Under the pieces are notes generated by a model. The model searched no databases, was not told the DNA's origin, and worked only from the letters and a program-made list of their open reading frames with translations. A DNA stretch of 64,000 nt from Nepenthes gracilis (Eukaryota; Streptophyta; Magnoliopsida; Caryophyllales; Nepenthaceae). The position numbers and the translations under genes are program-made. Every line of letters starts with the position of its first letter. Position 1 is the stretch's first letter. Shown piece by piece: positions 61,601 to 64,000 of this stretch. The stretch is from assembly GCA_033239525.1 (NCBI GenBank), contig BSYO01000023.1, positions 10,730,385 to 10,794,384 of the forward strand, in the 5' to 3' direction.

Positions 61601-63993
61601 TTTTGTTAGAATGCTCCTGTTTATCCATACTTCAAGATAACCTACAATATTCCGGGCCATCAAGTTGTAGTCGCTGATATTTTTGTGCTTCTTTTTTTTT
61701 TTTTTTTTGCATTTAAATTGTTTTCACTTTTTTATTTTAACAATATAACTATGATTGTCTTGGTAGGCCATTCAGGCAATACTACAGAGGAGATTTTGGT
61801 ACACATTGACACCTTTTCAGCCATGAATGGAATTACCCACTTCTGTGAAAATGATCCGCCATGGAGGTAGGTCATCCAGCTTCATTTTGATCCAATCGAT
61901 CCATGAATTTTTTCCACTGGGGTTAATTTATACACATATGCACTAATTTTTAACTCAATTTAAGGCTTTGTTCTCTTGTAAATCTTTTTTAAGTGAGGAA
62001 AAATTTAAAAGGTTATGTTGAAATTCTAGGAGGCCCAGAAATTCTTTTAGAAATAGGACAATTTACTAATGACAATTTTTATACCCTTTAGAAGATTTAA
62101 GGGATATTGCTCCTTTGTGTGCAATTAGAGCAACTTCCAACGGACTGTTCATGCATTGAAGATGGGTATTTTATGGACGTCAAGGTTTTGGATGCTAAAA
62201 GCATATATAGATATGTTGTTTGATGAGGTCTGCTGAAAGTTACCACAGTTCACTACCCTGCAGCAAATTGTGATTGGTATCCATTGCCCGATATTATAGA
62301 ACCTTAGTTATATTCGAAATTTTAAGCAATATAGGAAAGATAAGGTAAATTTATATCCCTTATACATAAATTTCCTATGCATAGCTTTTGGATTGTAAGG
62401 TAGTTAGCCATTTAAACTAGGAAAAAAGACCAAGAATTGCGAAGACCCCTGCCTGCATTCTTTTATGATAATGTGCTGCTTGAATTAAATCTTAGCCATA
62501 CAATATAACTGGTATTATTCTTACTTCTTCAAGGACGGGTATATTTAAGAAGTCAACCTCCACCCTGCCATTCCATGTTCTAACGTGATCCGATTTTCCA
62601 ATATATGGTTTGGCTGAGTTAGAGAATCCCGTATGGAGGATGAGTTGGTAATGCAAACGATAAAGTTCACCCTGTTTTCATTTTCAAGCCTAGTGTGGAA
62701 CTGTTTGGATGAGTCCTTATATTCTGTTAGTTTATTTATATCAAGTGATTCACATGACATTGCACTGTGTGAATCTCTCTTTATTTTGAGACTTGCCGAC
62801 ATATTAGACCTCTCCCACTTGTTTGTTACGGACTTCAGAGAATATAAAAAAGGCATTTGTCGACTGAGGAAGGCCAACCGAGCAAAGCTCTTTTTTTTTT
62901 TCTTTCTTTCTTTTTCCTTTTCTTTTTATTTTTGGCATTGCGGTAGAGATATCCGAATTCCATTCCTCAACACCCCCAACCAGCTCAAAAATAGAACCAA
63001 AAAATGATGAACCCCAAGAAAGAAAATGCTTTTCCATGTGAAAGATATTGTCTTCAATGTTCAAGATCTTATTTAGAAAAGCAATTCAATTTTTAAATCT
63101 TTATTGTATGATTTGTCTTTCTATGTTCTTGGTAATAGTTCATTATTGTACTTCGCATGCTCATTCATGTTCCTTTCGAATCTGTCTTGTGATGCAGGTA
63201 TTCTAAGGAGGAAAAGATCCCAATAGATGAATTTCAACATAGAAATTTCAGCTACCTTCTAAAGTGAGTAATTATATGGTGTCACACTCTCGGCATCACT
63301 TGGAAACCATAAAATGGATAGTTTCATCATTCTATTTCTTCTCTATCGGTAATATGTGGGAATAATACTTAAGGTAGTTCAGATATTTAAAACATAGGCC
63401 GAATAAAGCATGTGTGAAGCAAAATAAATTATTTATGATTATAAAGAAAAAAATAAAGATGTAGACATATAAAAACTTAAAATTCTATAATAAAAATGAT
63501 TTAAAATTATTTCTATTATCGGATGGTATTACACTAAATCAAGTTAAATGTCGAAAATAGATTCATATTATTATTGTTGTTATTGTATTTCATTTTCTCT
63601 GCTCTACGCATTTCGTCTTAATTAGATAAATATTTATTCCTAGAATTCTCTGGTGTGCTAAAACTATTAGAACAAAGGAATGAGGTAGGGGTGTGCAATT
63701 GTGTGTCACTAATTCCAAGCATATTTCGTTGATGGCAGCAAGCACTTACAGATTGACGGATTCCGGTGCTTATTTTCCATAGATGGTTTCTCTAGGGCTC
63801 GTGTTCAAAAGGGCATCCCACCCATCCTATTGGTAAGAGATCAGCACCTCGATAATTGTCCGAGTTCATCTCTCAATAACTTACCTTGACCATATATCTA
63901 ATTATGTTGTAGATCAAAGAACCCAAGGTGTATGTTCACGGAGCCATAAACAACAAAGACTTCATGAATAGAAATTGGCCAGGCTGTTTCTGA
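8548..63993 (+). CDS. ALG12: Dol-P-Man:Man7GlcNAc2-PP-Dol alpha-1,6-mannosyltransferase, 20 exons
   Basis: Predicted to add the alpha-1,6-linked eighth mannose to the dolichol-linked N-glycan precursor in the ER lumen, using Dol-P-Man. It belongs to family GT22 (ALG12; EBS4 in Arabidopsis). Join: 8548-8584, 8678-8763, 8893-8934, 9044-9089, 10389-10475, 12602-12657, 16341-16458, 30543-30601, 35857-35928, 46526-46589, 46708-46811, 47806-47877, 51521-51607, 51697-51764, 58585-58653, 58736-58818, 61767-61866, 63198-63263, 63739-63832, 63913-63993. That gives 1,491 bp and 496 aa, matching the length I recall for plant ALG12. All introns are GT-AG and no frame is broken. Family marks are KVEESFN (residues 33-39), [14 protein letters not shown] (56-69), FRVQ (115-118), [50 protein letters not shown] and [10 protein letters not shown]. 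Many hydrophobic segments fit a multispanning ER protein. The recognition rests on remembered family sequence, not a search. The span is unusual: introns reach 14 kb and are full of transposons. Confidence 0.95.
8678..8763 (+). CDS. ALG12: ALG12 exon 2 (residues 13-41)
   Basis: Encodes the first membrane segment (about residues 15-30) and then the lumenal KVEESFN motif with the acidic pair typical of GT22 active sites. It ends in phase 0 at Gln41. Confidence 0.95.
8893..8934 (+). CDS. ALG12: ALG12 exon 3 (residues 42-55)
   Basis: A 42-bp small exon coding [14 protein letters not shown], the His-rich part of the conserved first lumenal loop. The acceptor is pyrimidine-rich (TTTTTCCAG) and the donor is GTCAGT. 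Confidence 0.94.
9044..9089 (+). CDS. ALG12: ALG12 exon 4 (residues 56-71)
   Basis: Codes the strongly conserved [16 protein letters not shown] block. The donor is GTACGT and the exon ends in phase 1. Confidence 0.95.
9090..10185 (+). other. ALG12 intron 4, unduplicated part
   Basis: T-rich intron sequence between exon 4 and the exon 5 duplication. No element recognised. Short open stretches near 9,154-9,399 have no family resemblance. Confidence 0.6.
10186..10466 (+). repeat. Tandem duplication containing a broken copy of ALG12 exon 5
   Basis: Two units, about 10,186-10,326 and 10,327-10,466, each carry the intron tail, acceptor and exon 5 body. Only three differences are visible: T-run length 9 versus 8, G/C just before the acceptor AG, and T/C inside the exon. 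The upstream exon (5a, from 10,249) lost its last 9 coding bases and its donor, because the unit joins directly to intron sequence. If 5a is retained through 5b, the reading frame stops near 10,433. Confidence 0.93.
10389..10475 (+). CDS. ALG12: ALG12 exon 5, functional copy (5b; residues 72-99)
   Basis: Codes a membrane segment running from [11 protein letters not shown] to WSLIA. This is the downstream member of a 140-bp tandem duplication. Only this copy keeps the donor (GCAG|GTGACC) that joins in frame to exon 6. The acceptor TCCTACAG differs from the upstream copy by one base. Confidence 0.9.
10476..12601 (+). other. ALG12 intron 5
   Basis: 2,126 bp, plant-intron-like (T-rich plus strand). 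No mobile element ends recognised. Confidence 0.6.
12602..12657 (+). CDS. ALG12: ALG12 exon 6 (residues 100-118)
   Basis: Codes [19 protein letters not shown], a conserved segment of the family. The acceptor is TGTGTAG, the donor GTATAT, and the exon ends in phase 0. Confidence 0.95.
13250..14405. repeat. AT-rich repeat-like block in ALG12 intron 6
   Basis: Composition shifts abruptly to very AT-rich compared with flanking intron. Both margins carry GGAAACAAAAATTTAG-like and GGAAAACAAAATTGG-like words, suggesting a DNA-transposon-derived block. I could not pair TIRs or a TSD. Confidence 0.3.
14406..16340 (+). other. ALG12 intron 6, remaining part
   Basis: T-rich intron sequence with a few broken coding-like stretches. 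Nothing assignable. Confidence 0.5.
16341..16458 (+). CDS. ALG12: ALG12 exon 7 (residues 119-157)
   Basis: The longest exon (118 bp). It starts [12 protein letters not shown] and ends in the conserved [15 protein letters not shown], within a membrane segment. The acceptor is TTTTTCAG. The donor GTGATC opens the 14-kb intron 7. Confidence 0.95.
16459..18700 (+). other. ALG12 intron 7, first part
   Basis: Contains a strongly pyrimidine-rich tract at 17,395-17,640. An imperfect tandem duplication of about 112 bp lies at 18,460-18,655 (shared words TCATCCATCAA, ATG(T/C)TAGGAGAG). No coding signal. Confidence 0.55.
19240..20220 (-). pseudogene. hAT-like transposase C-terminal remnant
   Basis: On the minus strand, broken frames give a Pro/Tyr/Gln-rich tail and an acidic stretch ending in a [17 protein letters not shown] segment (around 20,100-20,140), the style seen after the dimerisation domain of plant hAT/BED-type transposases. 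Several stops and shifts. The assignment is by style only, not by a catalytic motif. Confidence 0.35.
20500..22530 (-). mobile_element. LTR-like relic (minus strand)
   Basis: Shares plus-strand module order with the LTRs at 6.1-7.8 kb and 38.9-46.1 kb: a GAATGAGTTAATTATTCAATAAG-type block near 20,970, a GCATTTGCCTTAA block near 22,010, then CT-rich DNA and GCG-rich words at 22,180-22,320. Boundaries are uncertain and no TSD was found. Confidence 0.35.
22640..22665 (+). repeat. CT microsatellite
   Basis: About a dozen TC dinucleotides in a row within intron 7. Confidence 0.9.
23411..26372 (+). mobile_element. Degenerate endogenous caulimovirid-like fragment
   Basis: A plant pararetrovirus-like block inside the tandem array. 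It is bounded by related direct repeats of about 110 bp (23,411-23,530 and 26,266-26,372). A PBS-like TGGTATCA at 23,538-23,545 follows the first repeat. Downstream comes a leader, then an open stretch of 70 codons (24,069-24,281) carrying the central conserved region of caulimovirid 30K-type movement proteins. Further stop-broken stretches (24,480-26,150) may derive from a coat-protein region. No reverse-transcriptase or RNase H region is recognisable, so this is partial. Multiple stops and shifts make it non-functional. A retroelement carrying a movement-protein-like gene is the alternative. Confidence 0.6.
26730..27718 (+). mobile_element. Solo LTR inside the tandem array
   Basis: Starts TGATGGG and ends GCATCA (inverted TGATG/CATCA). 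It is flanked by GAAGT (26,725-26,729) and AAAGT (27,719-27,723), a TSD with one mismatch. TATAAATA at 27,194-27,201 gives plus orientation. It is much more GC-rich than the AT-rich array around it. 989 bp, no internal domain. Confidence 0.85.
28100..30100 (+). other. ALG12 intron 7, last part
   Basis: No coding signal. About 28,503-28,602 carries a GATACTGAGATATATTGGC-type block related to the repeat family at 32.5 and 52.8 kb. Confidence 0.5.
30105..30245 (+). mobile_element. Au-SINE-like copy 1
   Basis: Carries the landmarks of the plant Au SINE family: a GGTGCATGAGGCCCCC start, a CATTGTGAGGTCTAG segment, a GATGCCTTACC segment and a GGTTTGAACCC B-box-like word. Diverged; 5' boundary approximate. 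Confidence 0.55.
30543..30601 (+). CDS. ALG12: ALG12 exon 8 (residues 158-177)
   Basis: Codes [20 protein letters not shown], the loop and following membrane segment. The frame joins exactly across a 14,084-bp intron. The acceptor is TTGTGCAG and the donor GTGCGT. Confidence 0.93.
30790..30920 (+). repeat. TG/CG-rich alternating purine-pyrimidine tract
   Basis: Degenerate TGTG/TGCG run just downstream of exon 8 in intron 8. It is the source of His/Thr-rich spurious frames on the minus strand. Confidence 0.7.
30984..31628 (-). mobile_element. Solo LTR (minus strand)
   Basis: On the minus strand it begins TGTTGTATGG and ends GCTTGCAACA. A TATA word lies in CCTATATAAAGGG (plus 31,244-31,256). 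No matching TSD at the flanks and no internal domain found. 645 bp in intron 8, antisense to ALG12. Confidence 0.5.
31838..32130 (+). pseudogene. LINE reverse-transcriptase C-terminal remnant
   Basis: Frames around 31,850-31,920 read as the RWFGRL-type motif typical of the C-terminus of plant LINE ORF2. A CRPRKK-like basic stretch near 31,950 and a late acidic/Arg segment near 32,070 follow. Several stops are present. Only the last part of the ORF remains. Confidence 0.55.
32515..32775 (+). repeat. Dispersed GATGAAAATAT repeat, copy A
   Basis: Begins ATGGATGAAAATATCTGTAT and is followed by a TATCAGTATTGAATATATCA block. It ends in a CCGATATCG-rich part. The minus strand of 52,742-53,024 starts the same way, so these are two copies of one family in opposite orientation. 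Confidence 0.6.
33494..33615 (+). repeat. 61-bp local tandem duplication
   Basis: AAGGATGCATG..GGTATCCAGAAAG recurs at 33,494 and 33,555. A further AGATATTTTAAG echo lies near 33,618. Confidence 0.85.
34121..34735 (+). repeat. Tandem duplication of about 300 bp
   Basis: Unit 1 (34,121-34,440) and unit 2 (34,441-34,735) share GTGTTCTATTTTGTGGATGT and, later, AAAAGGATTTTCTTTATGCT with near identity. Spacing drops from 320 to 287 bp owing to an internal deletion in unit 2. Each unit ends in the 5' part of an Au-SINE-like sequence. Confidence 0.9.
34689..34837 (+). mobile_element. Au-SINE-like copy 2
   Basis: Contains AGGCCCAGTGCACGA, GATGCAGCATAACC and AGAGGTTGTTTCTATG, in Au-SINE order. The same 5' end also occurs at 34,404-34,434 through the local duplication. 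Confidence 0.6.
34853..34999 (+). mobile_element. Au-SINE-like copy 3
   Basis: Contains GAGACCCAGTGCATGAGG, GGGTCCGGGAAG, GTTGTTTCTATGACTTGAAC and a TTTACC end. It lies directly after copy 2 in the same orientation. Confidence 0.6.
35857..35928 (+). CDS. ALG12: ALG12 exon 9 (residues 178-201)
   Basis: Codes TVIFRCD followed by a Leu-rich membrane stretch ending in GFELLL. Phase 0 at both ends; acceptor GACATCAG, donor GTATGT. Confidence 0.95.
36600..37338 (-). mobile_element. Truncated Copia-type leader region (minus strand)
   Basis: Sequence downstream (on the minus strand) of the PBS-like TTTGATATCAGAAAC at 37,321-37,335. It contains purine-poor, Pro/His/Asn-rich open stretches but no recognisable gag or pol, so the body of the element is missing. 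Confidence 0.35.
37339..37965 (-). mobile_element. LTR of a truncated Copia-type element (minus strand)
   Basis: On the minus strand it has a CTATATAA TATA word (plus 37,509-37,516) followed by a CT-rich leader and ends CCCTGCA just before a PBS-like site. It includes an internal tandem duplication (units from about 37,621 and 37,800, shared ATAAAACTTTAAAAATCTTC). The far end is approximate and no TSD was found. Confidence 0.5.
38869..40606 (-). repeat. LTR A (3'-most on the minus strand)
   Basis: 1,738 bp. Its plus-strand left end TGTCACGAATG abuts the CACAC TSD. Its right end ATATTATA is a mutated TGTAATAT start next to the PPT AGGAGGGGAAGA (minus strand). It includes a TA microsatellite near 40,530-40,586. 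Confidence 0.9.
39365..39710 (-). repeat. Minisatellite in LTR A
   Basis: About seven copies of a 46-bp unit with plus-strand words TCATATCGGCTA, CATTTTAGGC and AGCTACTCGGCCATC. The same array occurs in LTR B (42,205-42,570) and LTR C (44,960-45,270). Confidence 0.88.
40607..41688 (-). mobile_element. Internal region A
   Basis: 1,082 bp between LTRs A and B. It carries a PPT at the LTR A side, a PBS-like site (41,676-41,687) at the LTR B side, and a roughly 60-bp tandem repeat at 41,370-41,600. A 66-codon open frame on the minus strand (40,853-41,053) has a longer counterpart in internal B. Confidence 0.85.
41689..43392 (-). repeat. LTR B (central)
   Basis: 1,704 bp. It starts TGTTACAAAC and ends GATATTACA on the plus strand. 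It has the same modules as LTR A, including the minisatellite and a CT-rich tract followed by AAT/TA microsatellite. Confidence 0.9.
42205..42570 (-). repeat. Minisatellite in LTR B
   Basis: About eight copies of the 46-bp unit described for LTR A. Copy number and mutations differ, so this can help date the units. Confidence 0.88.
43393..44479 (-). mobile_element. Internal region B
   Basis: 1,087 bp, collinear with internal A. An 82-codon minus-strand open frame (43,640-43,888) matches the 66-codon frame of internal A over most of its length, with a HLDDDGLAD segment in both. The roughly 60-bp tandem repeat lies at 44,140-44,375. Confidence 0.85.
44480..46099 (-). repeat. LTR C (5'-most on the minus strand)
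   Basis: 1,620 bp. Its plus-strand left end TATCATGAAG is mutated from TGTCACGAA. Its right end GATATTACA abuts the CACAC TSD at 46,100. Minisatellite at 44,960-45,270. Confidence 0.9.
44960..45270 (-). repeat. Minisatellite in LTR C
   Basis: About seven copies of the 46-bp unit, more diverged in places than in LTR A and LTR B. Confidence 0.85.
46526..46589 (+). CDS. ALG12: ALG12 exon 10 (residues 202-222)
   Basis: Codes [21 protein letters not shown]. It sits 426 bp downstream of the large LTR array that fills intron 9. The donor GTTGGT is non-optimal. Confidence 0.92.
46708..46811 (+). CDS. ALG12: ALG12 exon 11 (residues 223-257)
   Basis: Contains [20 protein letters not shown], a hallmark block of the family. 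In-frame joining to exon 12 needs the weak donor GTATCC at 46,812. The alternative GTGTAT two bases upstream would shift the frame. Confidence 0.92.
46907..47121 (+). repeat. Tandem duplication of about 115 bp with TA microsatellite
   Basis: AAACAT(G/A)GAAGATGCTCCAT at 46,907 and 47,020, and GGTATCTCTTTAGTACC at 46,981 and 47,101. A TA run (about 47,039-47,060) lies in the second unit. In intron 11. Confidence 0.85.
47806..47877 (+). CDS. ALG12: ALG12 exon 12 (residues 258-281)
   Basis: Codes [16 protein letters not shown] and on into a membrane segment. The ALPR motif is shared with yeast and animal ALG12. The donor GTGAGT is strong. Confidence 0.95.
48931..49250 (+). repeat. Tandem duplication of about 170 bp in intron 12
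   Basis: TTATAAAAC..TGAAATGTCC recurs at 48,931 and 49,098. GATTGAACTTTTCAGATGCTA ends both units, near 49,075 and 49,250. Confidence 0.9.
49457..50443. mobile_element. Non-autonomous DNA transposon, hAT-like
   Basis: Left end TTTGTTTGTTGGAAAAT pairs with the right end (minus-strand AGTCTGTTTGTTGAAAAAT). The flanks share AAATCTA (49,450-49,456 and 50,445-50,451; 7 of 8 over eight bases). The 987-bp body has AT-rich ends and a GC-richer centre (49,740-50,180) with GGTGA/CGATGG-type low-complexity sequence. No transposase. A MULE-type origin is the alternative. Confidence 0.65.
51521..51607 (+). CDS. ALG12: ALG12 exon 13 (residues 282-310)
   Basis: Codes LGLLLDRRM and the conserved [11 protein letters not shown]. 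Phase 0 at both ends; acceptor TTGAACAG, donor GTATTG. Confidence 0.95.
51697..51764 (+). CDS. ALG12: ALG12 exon 14 (residues 311-332)
   Basis: Codes [17 protein letters not shown], completing the KLPHKELRF motif across an 89-bp intron. The donor GTATGT splits Ile333. Confidence 0.95.
52742..53024 (-). repeat. Dispersed GATGAAAATAT repeat, copy B
   Basis: On the minus strand it starts ATGGATGAAAATATTGGCAT. It is rich in GGTATTGGTAT and TATCGGCCGATA-like words. It is the inverted partner of copy A (32,515-32,775), and a shorter relative lies at 28,503-28,602. TIRs and TSD not resolved. Confidence 0.6.
53415..53440 (+). repeat. CT microsatellite
   Basis: GAGCTCTCTCTC run in intron 14. Confidence 0.85.
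54083..54130 (+). other. Exon-like 48-bp open segment, unassigned
   Basis: Bounded by CATCTAG and AAG|GTAAAC, phase 0 at both ends. It codes [16 protein letters not shown]. It is not part of the ALG12 reading frame as known and would only be an extra exon in intron 14. Could be chance or a gene fragment. Confidence 0.2.
54198..54347 (+). repeat. 5' LTR of the Copia relic
   Basis: 150 bp, short for Copia. It ends CTTCTACA directly before the PBS. Confidence 0.9.
54348..54360 (+). other. PBS of the Copia relic
   Basis: TGGTATCAAAGCC, one mismatch to the initiator-tRNA-Met complement. Confidence 0.88.
56332..56488 (+). repeat. 3' LTR of the Copia relic
   Basis: 157 bp. It begins TATTAGAATG after the PPT and ends CTTCTACA at the TSD. 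Diverged from the 5' LTR, indicating an old insertion. Confidence 0.88.
56494..58584 (+). other. ALG12 intron 14, last part
   Basis: T-rich intron sequence with no recognisable element. Open stretches of about 117 codons at 57,652-58,005 (minus) and 58,037-58,390 (plus) show no family resemblance or codon signal. Confidence 0.5.
58585..58653 (+). CDS. ALG12: ALG12 exon 15 (residues 333-355)
   Basis: Codes [22 protein letters not shown], a basic loop followed by a membrane segment. The donor GTTTCA is weak, but it is the only one that joins in frame to exon 16. Confidence 0.9.
58736..58818 (+). CDS. ALG12: ALG12 exon 16 (residues 356-383)
   Basis: Codes [20 protein letters not shown] and then ALKKLHQM, the NYPSGYAL block conserved in plant ALG12. 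The donor GTGAGT is strong. Confidence 0.95.
59850..61010 (+). other. Old coding-like sequence interrupted by a transposon (intron 16)
   Basis: Open stretches near 59,900-59,990 and 60,057-60,171 look protein-like (the second ends KRISGQVNP and a stop). Their continuation resumes after the insertion at 60,216-60,870. I do not recognise the protein. Possible captured gene or retroelement fragment. Confidence 0.25.
60216..60870. mobile_element. Non-autonomous hAT-like element with TIRs and 8-bp TSD
   Basis: Left end CTAGGAAGCACAGATAC and right end (minus strand) CTATGAAGCACGGACAC form TIRs. The flanks GATCCAAA (60,208-60,215) and GATCCAAG (60,871-60,878) are an 8-bp TSD with one mismatch. The 655-bp body has CGACATG/GTGTCGG subterminal repeats and an AT-rich core. 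No transposase. In intron 16. Confidence 0.8.
61620..61700 (+). other. Exon-like open segment upstream of exon 17, unassigned
   Basis: Follows TTTTGTTAG and codes a plausible globular segment ([18 protein letters not shown] and on). It is not in the ALG12 frame as known and has no clear donor. It lies 67 bp before exon 17 and may only be chance or a relic. Confidence 0.2.
61767..61866 (+). CDS. ALG12: ALG12 exon 17 (residues 384-416)
   Basis: Starts [10 protein letters not shown] and runs through [19 protein letters not shown], part of the C-terminal lumenal domain. The donor is GTAGGT. Confidence 0.95.
61867..63197 (+). other. ALG12 intron 17
   Basis: 1,331 bp. A T-rich run lies near 62,887-62,930. 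No element ends recognised. Confidence 0.5.
63198..63263 (+). CDS. ALG12: ALG12 exon 18 (residues 417-438)
   Basis: Codes [20 protein letters not shown] of the C-terminal domain. Acceptor GATGCAG, donor GTGAGT. Confidence 0.94.
63739..63832 (+). CDS. ALG12: ALG12 exon 19 (residues 439-470)
   Basis: Codes [20 protein letters not shown] and then a segment ending GIPPILL. Acceptor GATGGCAG, donor GTAAGA. Confidence 0.94.
63913..63993 (+). CDS. ALG12: ALG12 exon 20, C-terminus and stop (residues 471-496)
   Basis: Codes [17 protein letters not shown] and ends WPGCF-stop (TGA 63,991-63,993). The WPGC tail matches plant ALG12. The 3' UTR lies beyond the window. Confidence 0.94.
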   Translation: MKEPKVYVHGAINNKDFMNRNWPGCF

Positions 63994-64000
63994 TTATTAA

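Overview
This is a 64-kb piece of plant nuclear genome. It is AT-rich, has GT-AG introns, and is dense with degenerate plant transposable elements. Apart from them I can support one gene. It is a complete ALG12 orthologue, the GT22-family dolichyl-P-mannose-dependent alpha-1,6-mannosyltransferase of the ER N-glycan pathway (EBS4 in Arabidopsis), on the plus strand. It starts at 8548 and stops at 63993, seven bases before the window ends. Twenty exons (1,491 bp, 496 codons plus stop) join in frame with no internal stop. The 19 introns total 53,955 bp, so about 2.7% of the gene is coding. Introns of 14.1, 10.6, 6.8 and 5.3 kb suggest a lineage with expanded introns, such as a magnoliid or another woody angiosperm. 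That placement is inference only.

Layout. 1-8,460 is intergenic and repeat-derived: a possible LINE 3' remnant, a 1,341-bp solo LTR with a perfect ATTAT target-site duplication inside a TAA/TTA microsatellite, and a minus-strand LTR with an adjacent primer-binding site about 0.7 kb upstream of the ALG12 start codon. 8,464-12,657 holds a candidate TATA box and exons 1-6, including a 140-bp tandem duplication that copies exon 5 and its acceptor but not its donor. Intron 7 (16.5-30.5 kb) holds a hAT-like transposase remnant, an LTR-like relic, and a tandem array of 230-257-bp units. That array is split by a degenerate caulimovirid (plant pararetrovirus) fragment and by a solo LTR. Intron 8 has a solo LTR, a LINE C-terminal remnant, Au-SINE-like copies and a 300-bp tandem duplication. 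Intron 9 has a Copia-type LTR and a striking LTR-internal-LTR-internal-LTR array (38,869-46,099) bounded by one CACAC target-site duplication. Introns 12, 14 and 16 hold two hAT-like non-autonomous elements and a shrunken Copia element with both LTRs, a PBS and a perfect TSD.

How it works together. The window is essentially one housekeeping glycosylation gene whose introns act as a sink for mobile DNA, with every exon junction preserved. I found no bacterial-type system, no CRISPR array, no tRNA or rRNA gene and no second intact gene. The observations most worth checking are the exon 5 duplication, the three-LTR array and its gag-pol-less family, the caulimovirid fragment inside a satellite-like array, and a few unassigned exon-like segments.
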